Origin: an uncultured Lentisphaerota bacterium | Lineage (GTDB): Bacteria; Verrucomicrobiota; Kiritimatiellia; CAIQIC01 | Assembly (NCBI GenBank): GCA_903896925.1 | Contig: CAITZM010000153.1 | Span: 1-61,048 of the forward strand | DNA length: 61,048 bases | Reading direction: 5' to 3' | In this document: one piece after another, positions 33,082-40,422 of the stretch | Numbering within the stretch: the first letter of the stretch is position 1 | Layout of the letters: every line of letters begins with the position of its first letter | Translations under genes and position numbers: made by a program | Notes under the pieces: generated by a model | What the model saw: only the letters and a program-made list of their open reading frames with translations | Database searches by the model: none | What the model was told of the DNA's origin: nothing

Positions 33082-35112
33082 TTATTCTTCTTCCTGTTTC
33101 TTGTTCTTCTGCGCCTCGGCGACGACCTTCTGTGCGATGTTCGACGGCACGATGTCGTAGCGGAGAAATTCCATTTCAAACGAGCCGCGGCCGCCGGTGA
33201 TGCTGCGCAGTTCGGAAGCGTACTTGAACAGCTCCGCCTGCGGCGCCTCGGCCGTGATGACCTGCATGCCATCCTCGGCGCCCATGCCCAGGATCCGCCC
33301 GCGCTTGTGGTTCAGGTCGCCGGTGATGTCGCCCATGAACTGGTCGGGGAACATCACGCTGATCTTCATGATCGGCTCGAGCAGCACGGGCCGGGCCTTG
33401 GCCATGCCGTCGCTGAACGCGCGCCGCGCGGAGATCTTGAAGGCGATTTCCGACGAGTCCACATCGTGGTAGGTGCCGTCATAGACGGAAACCTTGGCGT
33501 TGACCACCGGGCAGTGCGCGAGCACGCCCGTCAGCAGCGCTTCCTCGAGACCCTTGCGCACGGCCGGGATGAAGTTGCTCGGGATGGCGCCGCCGACGAC
33601 ATCGTCCACGAACCATTCCTCGTCGCCCGCCTTGAGCGGCTCGATGCGCAGGTAGACCTCGCCGTACTGGCCGCGGCCGCCGGACTGCTTCTTGTGCTTG
33701 TAGTGGCCTTCGCCGCGCGAGGTGATCGTCTCCTTGTAGGGCACCTTCGGGGTGGTCAGCAGGACCTCGACGTTGCTGCGCGCCTTCATGCGCTTGAGCG
33801 CCACGTCGACCTGGATGTCACCCATGCCGGAGAGGATCTGCTCGTGCGTCTCCGGGTTGCGCTCGAGCTTGATCGTCGGGTCTTCCTCGGCGATGCGATG
33901 CAGCCCGGTGCCGACCTTGTCCTCGTCCGCCTGCGACTTGGCCGCGACGGCATACGAGAGGACCGGGTTGGGGAACTTGATCGGCGCGAACTCGATCGTC
34001 TTGTGCGCGGCGCAGAGCGTGTCGTTCAGGCCCGTGCCCTTGAGCTTGGCCAGCGCGATGATGTCGCCCGCCTCGGCCTCCGCCAGCATCTCCGGCTTGC
34101 GGCCGTTGAACGTCTGCAGCGTGCCGATGCGTTCCTTGACCTGCTTGGTCGAGTTGTAGATTTCGCTATCCGCCTTGAGCGTGCCGCCGAACACCCGCAG
34201 AAACACCAGGTGACCGATGAAGGGATCGTTGACCGTGCGCCAGACCTGGGCGCAGAAGGGCGCGTCGGCCTTGGTCTCGATGACGTGGCCCGCGTGATCC
34301 TTCCAGATGCGTTCCGACGGCGCAGGGAAAAAGCGCACGATGCCGTCGAGCAGTTCCTTGACGCCGAGGTCCGCCTTCGAAACCGTCACAAACACGGGGA
34401 TCAGCTTGCGCTGTGCGACCGCGACGCGCAGGCCGCCGGCGATCTCCTCGGTCGTCAGCATATCGCCGCCGAGATATTTCTCGGTCAGCACGTCGCTCGT
34501 CTCCGCCGCCGCCTCGATGAGGGCGGTCTTGGCTTTTTCCACGGCCGCGGCCAGTTCCGCCGGCACGTTGTCCGCCAGCACGTCGGTCACGCTCTTGCCG
34601 TCCAAAGCCGGCAGCACGACCGGCACGCACTTCGCGCCCCAGACCGCCTGGATGTGGGCCAAGGCCTTGTGGTAGTCCGTGTTTTCCCGGTCCATGCCGG
34701 TGAGTACAATGCCGCAGGGAGTTCCGAGCTGCTCGCAACGGCGCCAGACGCGCGTCGTGCCGACCTGCAGGCCGGCGTGCGCGTCCACCGCAATCAGGGC
34801 CGCGTCGGCGATGGCGCTCGCGCCGATCACCTGCCCGTAGAAATCCGCATAGCCGGGCGTGTCCAGCATGACCAGCCGGACATTCCGGCCGGCGCTCTTA
34901 TAGGTGGCCGCAAACGGCTTGGCCCAGAGCGAAATCTTCTTTTCTTTTTCCTCGTCGGTGTAGTCGGACATGCTCGACCCTTCGGCCGTCACGCCGAGCC
35001 GGTCGTTCACCCCCAACTTGAACAGGATCGCATCGAGCAACTGCGTTTTACCACTGCCCGTATGTCCGAGCAGCACGAAATTGCGCACATCCGTAATCGG
35101 AATGTCCTTCAT
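33082..35112 (-). CDS. EF-G-like translational GTPase (FusA paralogue)
   Basis: A 676-residue GTPase with the five-domain EF-G layout. G1 is GHTGSGKT (16-23), typical of the EF-G-like subgroup rather than canonical GHIDAGKT. G3 is DTPGY (84-88). G4 reads TGMD (138-141) instead of NKMD, so the guanine-specifying Asn and Lys are missing. Domain IV holds TSRGEGHYKHKKQSGGRGQYGEV and domain V ends the protein. Canonical EF-G drives tRNA translocation; the role of this paralogue class is not settled. GGAGAG lies upstream of the ATG. Confidence 0.85.
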   Translation of the reverse strand: MKDIPITDVRNFVLLGHTGSGKTQLLDAILFKLGVNDRLGVTAEGSSMSDYTDEEKEKKISLWAKPFAATYKSAGRNVRLVMLDTPGYADFYGQVIGASAIADAALIAVDAHAGLQVGTTRVWRRCEQLGTPCGIVLTGMDRENTDYHKALAHIQAVWGAKCVPVVLPALDGKSVTDVLADNVPAELAAAVEKAKTALIEAAAETSDVLTEKYLGGDMLTTEEIAGGLRVAVAQRKLIPVFVTVSKADLGVKELLDGIVRFFPAPSERIWKDHAGHVIETKADAPFCAQVWRTVNDPFIGHLVFLRVFGGTLKADSEIYNSTKQVKERIGTLQTFNGRKPEMLAEAEAGDIIALAKLKGTGLNDTLCAAHKTIEFAPIKFPNPVLSYAVAAKSQADEDKVGTGLHRIAEEDPTIKLERNPETHEQILSGMGDIQVDVALKRMKARSNVEVLLTTPKVPYKETITSRGEGHYKHKKQSGGRGQYGEVYLRIEPLKAGDEEWFVDDVVGGAIPSNFIPAVRKGLEEALLTGVLAHCPVVNAKVSVYDGTYHDVDSSEIAFKISARRAFSDGMAKARPVLLEPIMKISVMFPDQFMGDITGDLNHKRGRILGMGAEDGMQVITAEAPQAELFKYASELRSITGGRGSFEMEFLRYDIVPSNIAQKVVAEAQKNKKQEEE

Positions 35113-35326
35113 TATCGTCTCTCCGGTGTTTCGTTCGCCTCTTGCCGGTGGCCGGCAAGGCCGATTCTCTTACACGAATCGCCCGTCATCCGCAAGGTGC
35201 GTTTTCCACGCGCAAGAAATTATCCGCGCGGTTTTCCGGTGCGGCGGCGGTCCGCGCCCCCCGCCGCCGCCGCGCGGCGCCAGATCCGGCCACGGCGCGC
35301 CCGGTGTTATACCCCTTTTCCCGAGG

Positions 35327-35348
35327 TGCGCCCGCCGCGGCGGGCGCA
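35327..35348. repeat. Perfect 22-bp GC palindrome
   Basis: TGCGCCCGCCG is followed immediately by its reverse complement CGGCGGGCGCA. It lies between the U32-family stop and the EF-G-like start, both on the minus strand, so it may help end the U32 transcript, though no T-run follows. Confidence 0.45.
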
Positions 35349-35391
35349 CGCCCAGACCGACGGCCTCGGGCAGGTGACCACCGGCCGGGAC

Positions 35392-37890
35392 TCAGAGCAA
35401 ACCGCGGTCGAAGCTTCCGAGATGCGTGCCGGGTATCGTGCGGCCGGAGCGCAATTCGCGCCAGAGGCGGCGCACCTCGTCGGCCGTGTACGGGCGGTAA
35501 ATGAAGTCCGCGCGCAGCCGGCGCGCACCGGCGGCCCGCAGCGCCCCGAGCCGCGGGGCCAGGCAGTAGGGCAGACGGTTGATGGTATAGGTCCGGCAGC
35601 GCCGGTTGATGGCGAGCACCTGTTCGCCCGCATCGGAGACCAATTCCAACTCCTTGAATTCGCACCGGCCCGGACCGGGGCATTGCCCGGTCAGGCTGGC
35701 GACGGGACAGGTCTCGGCGATATACAGCGGCGTATCCTGGAAGACGATCACCGCCGCGCGCGCGCCAAGTTTCGGCAGCAGTTCGCGCAGGTTGTCGAGC
35801 CCGTCCTCCGGAGAGAGCGTCACGCGCCGGGCGCCCAGCGCCAGCAGTTGCGCTGCCGCCGCGCTGTTGAGCGTATAGAGCGGCCAGTCCGCGGTGAGGT
35901 CCTGGTTCTCGGAGGAGCCCAGCAGCGCCCACGCCGACACGTTCGCCGCCTCCCACTTCTGCCATCCGGCCGCGCGGAGCGCGGTGATGCGCGCGAGGAG
36001 GTCCTGTTCCTCCCAGCGGCGGGTGATGACCGGCAGCGCGAGGCGGATCTTTTCACGGCCCACCGCGCCCGCCAGCCGCTCCAGCCCGGCGAGCAGTTGC
36101 GGCAGCGGCTCGACCTCGGCCGCCACGCAGACCTCCTCGACCTCGTGCCAGTCCTCGGCCTCGAAGGTGTCGAGATAGCCGGGTTTGTCGATCTTGAGCA
36201 GCCAGCGTTCCTCGCCCGCGTCCACGGTCGGAGCGGGCTCGTCATCGGCCTCGCGGCGCAGGCGCGCGAGGCGCGCGGTCGTCTGCGCAGCCAGCGCAGC
36301 GCCGAGGTCGGCACACAGCCGGCGCCGGAGCTCATTGAGCAGAGAGACGGGCGCGAACAGGCCCTGCGGATTATGCAGTGTGAACGAGGCCAGTTCGAAT
36401 TCCGTGTCGCCCAGCTTTTCGAACGCGCCGCGCGCGGCCGCCTCCATCCGCGCCGCATCCTTGGCCGCGGTCAGCACCGCAGGCAGCTCGACCCCGACCT
36501 CGTCCGCCCGGTGGGGCGAACCCTCCGGGTGAGCCGCTACCCGCTCCGCCCGCGCCGCGACCTTGTCCGGCGCCAGGGTGCAGGTGATGGACACCGGCTG
36601 ACGGCGCTTGTAGGCGCCGGGCTTGGGCCGCAGGAAGGGGAAGCTGCGTTTCACGGCCTGCGACGACGAGCAATAGATCTGCGCGCCGAGCGGCAGCAGC
36701 GGATGCTCGCGCGGCAGTTCGATTTCGACGGGCGAGCCGGCCGGCGCGGTGATCACGCTCTTGCCGCCGACCCGCAGCTCGTCCACAGGGAAACCGAACG
36801 GCTTGCCCCCCCCGGGAATGTCGACCTGGATGCCGTCGTGCCGTTCCAGCGTGCGCGTGGTCTTGAAGCGCAGGCGCGCCGTGCCATGGCCGTGGGCCAG
36901 CACGGCCTCGACACGCCCGATCGTCGCGCCGCGGTGGCCGACGAGTTCGGTATCCACCGCGCCGCGCTGGCTGTTGCCGCCGAGGTAGAGGTTGGTCCAC
37001 GGTCGCGCGAAGATCGTCCGCAAGTCGGCCTGCCGTTCCGCCGCCTCGCCGGGCGCGAGCGTGCCGTCGAGCTGCCGCCGGTAATAGTCGACCGTGGCGC
37101 CCACATAGAGCGCGGTCTTCTTGCGGCCCTCGATCTTCAGGCTGGCCACGCCCGCCGTGCGCAACGCTTCCACCTGCTCCGGCAGCGCGAGGTCCTTCAT
37201 GGAGAAGGCAAAGCCGGAAGAAGATGGAGAATGGTGGATGGAGGATGGAGGAAGATCGCCGGCCGCCTTGAACATGTCGCGGCACGGATACGCGCAGCGC
37301 CCGCGGTTGCCGCTGCGGCCGCCGCGCAGCTGGCTGGAGAAGAGACAGAGGCCGCTGTAGCAATAGCAGAGCGCACCGTGGATGAAGACCTCGGTCTCGA
37401 TCCCGCACGAGGCCGTGATGGTGCGGATCTCGTCCAGCGTCAGCTCGCGCGCCAGGGTGACGCGTTGGAAACCCAGCGCCCGCAGTTCCACGGCGCCGGC
37501 GAGATTGTGCACGGCGAGCTGCGTGCTGGCGTGCAGCACCAGCCGCGGAAAGAAACGGCGCGCGAGCCGCAGCACGCCGAGGTCCTGCACGATGGCTGCG
37601 TCCACGCCGACCTGGTCGAGCACATCCAACGTTTCAAGCAGCGCCGCGCGCTCGCGTTCGAGGACGACGGTATTGACCGTGACGAACACGCGCCGGCGCG
37701 GCGCCAGCGCGTGCGCATAGGCGACCAGCTCGCCGAGCTGGTCCGGCTCGAAGTTTGTCGCCTCGGCGCGCGCCGAAAATTTCTGCAGACCGCAGTAGAG
37801 CGCGTCGGCGCCGTAGTGCAGCGCCGCGAGCGCGGCCTCGCGGTCGCCGCCCGGCGCCAGCAGCTCGATGGAGGAGGTCCCGCGTCCCAC
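35392..37890 (-). CDS. Peptidase U32 family protein (collagenase/RlhA-like)
   Basis: An 832-residue U32 protein. It begins near IELLAPGGDREAALAALHYGADALYCGLQKFSAR, continues with VNTVV, VQDLGVL and LHASTQ, and carries the cysteine cluster HGALCYCYSGLCLFSSQLRGGRSGNRGRCAYPC, then a long C-terminal extension with DUF3656-like features and a second Cys group (CPVASLTGQCPGPGRC). U32 members include the 23S rRNA hydroxylase RlhA and reported collagenases; the substrate here is unknown. No ATG precedes the domain closely. The GTG at 37890 is the best start guess, since further upstream the frame runs through tandem repeats. A heptamer array (37222-37256) is read in frame as a Ser/His/Pro-rich insertion. 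Confidence 0.75.
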   Translation of the reverse strand: MGRGTSSIELLAPGGDREAALAALHYGADALYCGLQKFSARAEATNFEPDQLGELVAYAHALAPRRRVFVTVNTVVLERERAALLETLDVLDQVGVDAAIVQDLGVLRLARRFFPRLVLHASTQLAVHNLAGAVELRALGFQRVTLARELTLDEIRTITASCGIETEVFIHGALCYCYSGLCLFSSQLRGGRSGNRGRCAYPCRDMFKAAGDLPPSSIHHSPSSSGFAFSMKDLALPEQVEALRTAGVASLKIEGRKKTALYVGATVDYYRRQLDGTLAPGEAAERQADLRTIFARPWTNLYLGGNSQRGAVDTELVGHRGATIGRVEAVLAHGHGTARLRFKTTRTLERHDGIQVDIPGGGKPFGFPVDELRVGGKSVITAPAGSPVEIELPREHPLLPLGAQIYCSSSQAVKRSFPFLRPKPGAYKRRQPVSITCTLAPDKVAARAERVAAHPEGSPHRADEVGVELPAVLTAAKDAARMEAAARGAFEKLGDTEFELASFTLHNPQGLFAPVSLLNELRRRLCADLGAALAAQTTARLARLRREADDEPAPTVDAGEERWLLKIDKPGYLDTFEAEDWHEVEEVCVAAEVEPLPQLLAGLERLAGAVGREKIRLALPVITRRWEEQDLLARITALRAAGWQKWEAANVSAWALLGSSENQDLTADWPLYTLNSAAAAQLLALGARRVTLSPEDGLDNLRELLPKLGARAAVIVFQDTPLYIAETCPVASLTGQCPGPGRCEFKELELVSDAGEQVLAINRRCRTYTINRLPYCLAPRLGALRAAGARRLRADFIYRPYTADEVRRLWRELRSGRTIPGTHLGSFDRGLL
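37222..37256. repeat. Heptamer array inside the U32 coding region, GGATGGA family
   Basis: Five 7-bp units (AGATGGA, GAATGGT, GGATGGA, GGATGGA, GGAAGAT) interrupt the U32 gene between codons for CRDMFKAAGDL and FAFSMKDLALP. On the coding strand they give a PPSSIHHSPSSS-like peptide with no counterpart expected in the family. The reading frame is maintained across it. Confidence 0.75.
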
Positions 37891-37902
37891 GGCCCGGGTT
37901 GC

Positions 37903-37965
37903 GGGTCTGGGGTCGCGGGTCTCGCGTCTCGGGTCTCGCGTCTCGGGTCTCGCGTCCCGCGGCCC
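37903..37965. repeat. Heptamer array, GGGTCTC/GCGTCTC family
   Basis: Nine 7-bp units run without a break, beginning GGGTCTG, GGGTCGC and then alternating GGGTCTC with GCGTCTC, so a 14-bp higher-order period is visible. It is the longest array in the window and ends 13 bp before the assumed U32 start codon. Confidence 0.85.
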
Positions 37966-37988
37966 GCTCCGCAGCTCGCCCTTAGCAC

Positions 37989-38029
37989 GTTCGATGTTCG
38001 AGGTTGGACGTTCGATGTTCGATGTTCGC
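37989..38029. repeat. Heptamer array, GTTCGAT family
   Basis: Six 7-bp units, mostly GTTCGAT. It is the same family and orientation as the right arm beside the four-helix-bundle gene (12338-12377), about 25.6 kb away, but here no such gene adjoins it. Confidence 0.85.
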
Positions 38030-38067
38030 CCGGCGTATTGAGTCCCCAGCCCACTGCCAGCCGGCCG

Positions 38068-38102
38068 CTGATCTCTTACTTCTGTCTTCTGATCTCTGTC
38101 TT
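38068..38102. repeat. Heptamer array, CTGATCT/CTGTCTT family
   Basis: Five 7-bp units (CTGATCT, CTTACTT, CTGTCTT, CTGATCT, CTGTCTT). It is the third array of different sequence in the same intergenic gap. Confidence 0.8.
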
Positions 38103-38151
38103 TTCCGGGGGATGGGAAAGACGGGTGCTGTTTTTTCCAGGGCTTGGAAAA
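38098..38151. repeat. TTTTCC/GGAAAA palindrome pair
   Basis: TTTTCCAGGGCTTGGAAAA (38133-38151) is a strong copy of the dispersed palindrome. A weaker palindrome, GTCTTTTCC with GGGAAAGAC, is centred about 32 bp to the left, the same spacing seen in the other pairs. Confidence 0.5.
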
Positions 38152-38203
38152 CGACGACGACGGCTGATGATGTACAGGTTTCAATTGGACTCCGGAGGCG
38201 CGG

Positions 38204-39064
38204 TCAGAGCAGGCTGGAACCGCGCCAATGCAATTTCTGGCGCAGCACCGCGAAGTAGCTGTAGCCGGGCAGATGGATAAAACGCGCCCGGCGCGGGCTA
38301 CGCCGGACCTCGAGGCGGTCGCCCTGCCCCAGAGGATGCTCCTGGCCATCGAGCGAAAAGAGCAGCTGCTTCGGGGCCTGGGAGACCCGGACGCTGATGA
38401 GGCTGCTGTCGGCCACCACCATCGGTCGCGTGCTGAGCGTGTGCGGGCAGATCACGTTGATGACCACCGCCGCGACCTGCGGATGGAGCAGCGGTCCGCC
38501 GGCGGACAGCGAGTGGCCGGTGCTGCCGGTCGGCGTGGCAATGATCAGGCCGTCGCAGGCGTAGGCGGTCACCGGCTCGTCATCCAGGGCGAGTTCGAGC
38601 GTGATCATCTTGGACGAGGTGCCCCACCCCAGCGCCACCTCGTTGAGGACATGGAAGACCTCCGCCGGGCCGTGGGCAGGCTGGAACCGGCACTCCATCA
38701 GGCTGCGCGTCTCCAGGGCGCAGCGTCCCGCGACCAGCGCCGCGAGCGCGGTCTCCAGCTCCTCCTCTGGCACGCTGGTCATGAAGCCCAGGCTGCCGAT
38801 GTTGACACCCAACAGCGGCGTATCGCGGCCCGCAAGCGAGCCGACGGCGCCGAGCATGGTGCCATCGCCGCCGAGCACGACGAGCGCCTCGGCCTTCTCG
38901 AACAGTTCAGCCTCGCTCACCGGCTTGAGATGGTGCAGCAGTGCGGCGGCATCGCTGGTGACGAGCAGGTGCAGGCCGAGCGCCTTGGCCTGCACGACCA
39001 GCCGCTTGAGCGTGTCGGTGGCCTCCGGCTTGCGGACGTTGACGATCGCGCCGATGGTTTTCAT
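38204..39064 (-). CDS. nadK: NAD kinase
   Basis: A 286-residue ATP-NAD kinase that makes NADP. The family signature GGDGTM is at residues 65-70, followed by GVNIGSLGFMTSV, a conserved NE in VLNEVALG, DGLIIATPTGSTGHSLSAGGP and the C-terminal LSTRPMVV. Length matches the family. The ATG at 39064 overlaps the tlyA stop by 4 bp, which supports this start over a longer opening at 39139. The two genes are probably co-translated. Confidence 0.95.
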   Translation of the reverse strand: MKTIGAIVNVRKPEATDTLKRLVVQAKALGLHLLVTSDAAALLHHLKPVSEAELFEKAEALVVLGGDGTMLGAVGSLAGRDTPLLGVNIGSLGFMTSVPEEELETALAALVAGRCALETRSLMECRFQPAHGPAEVFHVLNEVALGWGTSSKMITLELALDDEPVTAYACDGLIIATPTGSTGHSLSAGGPLLHPQVAAVVINVICPHTLSTRPMVVADSSLISVRVSQAPKQLLFSLDGQEHPLGQGDRLEVRRSPRRARFIHLPGYSYFAVLRQKLHWRGSSLL

Positions 39065-39792
39065 GCCTTCTTCCAATACGCGAGAAATTCCACGTTGCCC
39101 GCCGGACCCTTCAACGGCGACTCGCAGACGCCAATCCATGTCAGGCCCAGCACGTTCACGCCGAAGGCTCGGACGCGCTCCACCACCTGCTGGCGGATGC
39201 GCGGATCGCGCACCACTCCGCCCTTGCCGACCTCCGCACGACCGGCCTCAAACTGCGGCTTGATGAGCGTGACGAGCTCGCCACCCGGCGCGAGCAGTTC
39301 TTTAGCAGCGGGCAGCAACAGGGTCAAGGAGATGAAGGATGCGTCCATCACCGCCACGGCCGGCACTTCCGCCAACTGGCCGGGCCGCAGATAGCGGCCG
39401 TTGATGCCGTCCAGGATCACGACACGCGGGTCGGTGCGCAGTTTCCAGTGGAGCTGCCCCTTGCCCACGTCCACGGCATAGACGCGCGCCGCGCCGTGCT
39501 GCAGCAGGCAGTCGGTGAAGCCGCCCGTCGAGGCCCCGATGTCCACGCAGATTTTCCCGGTCACATCGAGGGGGAACGCCGCGAACGCGCCTTCGAGCTT
39601 GTCGCCGCCGCGGCTGACGAAGCGTTCCGGCTGGTCGACCGCCAGCTCGGCATCGTCCGCATATTCGTGGCCCTGCTTGGTCGCGACCTGCCCCGCCACG
39701 CGCACCTCCCCGGCCAGGATCAGGCGCTGCGCCTTCTCCCGGCTCTCCACCAACCCGCGCTGCACGAGCAAGATATCGAGACGCTGTTTCAT
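39061..39792 (-). CDS. tlyA: TlyA family rRNA 2'-O-methyltransferase
   Basis: A 243-residue protein with an N-terminal S4 RNA-binding domain (RLDILLVQRGLVESREKAQRLILAGEVRV) and an FtsJ-type methyltransferase domain (VDIGASTGGFTDCLLQHGA, AVDVGKGQLHWKL, KPQFEAGRAEVGKGGVVRD). TlyA proteins methylate ribose in 16S and 23S rRNA and were first described as haemolysins. The ATG at 39792 is the family start; the opening at 39921 is not supported. It precedes nadK with a 4-bp overlap, a frequent pairing in bacteria. Confidence 0.92.
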   Translation of the reverse strand: MKQRLDILLVQRGLVESREKAQRLILAGEVRVAGQVATKQGHEYADDAELAVDQPERFVSRGGDKLEGAFAAFPLDVTGKICVDIGASTGGFTDCLLQHGAARVYAVDVGKGQLHWKLRTDPRVVILDGINGRYLRPGQLAEVPAVAVMDASFISLTLLLPAAKELLAPGGELVTLIKPQFEAGRAEVGKGGVVRDPRIRQQVVERVRAFGVNVLGLTWIGVCESPLKGPAGNVEFLAYWKKA

Positions 39793-40422
39793 GGGTACGG
39801 CTGCCCTGGGAGGTTGCGCGGCTGCACAGACACCTCGCTTACAAAGCCGCCGCTGGATAGCGACACCGAGCAGCGCCGGGCCCCCGCCGCCACCCCGACC
39901 GCGGGCAGGCTGCAGAGCCACCGCAAATTATTTTGTAAGGACTTCATCAAGTTGCCCGCGAAGCTTACCACGTTTCCCCCGATTAGAAACCCGCAGCCTT
40001 GGAAATCGTCCCCGGTGCCAACCCAGAGCACCCCTACTGGAGGCAACTTCGCCAGCTAGGCCGGAGCGCCGTCGAAGCGCACCAGCCGCCCGCATTGGTC
40101 TGGCGGGATGGTCCCGCCCCTGCCCCGCCGGACAGGACTCCGGAGTCAAGGGCACCGCGGTACGCCGACCAAACTGTCCGCCGTATACACAACCGGACAC
40201 TGGTGCCCAGGACAGTTCGTGGCGTGCCGCTCACAAAGCCGGGCCTCCCCTGGCATTGTTAAACGGTCCATTTGTCGTCAGTCGACACGTATATGTGCAT
40301 ATATGTACACATATGCATTTATCCATCTTTGCCATGGGAAGCGGGCCTTCCCGAGGCGCAGATCGCCGGGATTGTTCGCGAGCCTTGGAAAACGGCATGC
40401 CTTTGGCGTAAGCTCCGACCCG
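39793..40422. other. Gene-free gap between tlyA and the radical SAM gene
   Basis: No frame in these 630 bp has a recognisable product. Small structures are visible: GGCGGGA-TGG-TCCCGCC (40102-40118), an AT-rich near-palindrome (40291-40314), and two CCTTGGAAA half-sites of the dispersed palindrome near 39997-40005 and 40383-40392. It is the divergent promoter region for tlyA and the radical SAM gene. Confidence 0.55.
40291..40314. promoter_or_regulatory. AT-rich near-palindrome upstream of the radical SAM gene
   Basis: ATATGTG (40291-40297) and CACATAT (40308-40314) are inverted around an alternating purine-pyrimidine centre, giving a 24-bp near-palindrome in a GC-rich setting, about 110 bp upstream of the start codon. 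It could be an operator or a DNA-unwinding promoter element. No cognate regulator adjoins it. Confidence 0.4.

Larger units (their letters stand above)
37891..38203. other. Repeat hotspot upstream of the U32 gene
   Basis: This 313-bp gap between nadK and the U32 gene has no recognisable gene. It is almost wholly occupied by three different heptamer arrays (37903-37965, 37989-38029, 38068-38102) and a pair of TTTTCC/GGAAAA palindromes (about 38100-38151). The U32 promoter must lie within or between these repeats. Confidence 0.7.

Noticed and set aside
37903..38102. Possible CRISPR array
   Set aside because: Units are 7 bp and contiguous with no spacers, and no cas gene is present.
33307..38280. 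Plus-strand open frame of 1657 codons across the EF-G-like and U32 genes
   Set aside because: It runs antisense through two well-supported genes and a repeat region, with Arg/Ala/Val/Gln-rich sequence and no family match.
37891..38349. N-terminal extension of the U32 protein through RPETRDPRRETR-like repeats
   Set aside because: The sequence is tandem-repeat DNA read in one frame, and the extension would overlap nadK. It has no domain content.
39793..40422. Short frames such as a 90-codon minus-strand frame at 39928-40200
   Set aside because: Composition is Arg/Gly-rich and non-protein-like, there is no ribosome binding site, and the frame cuts across hairpins.
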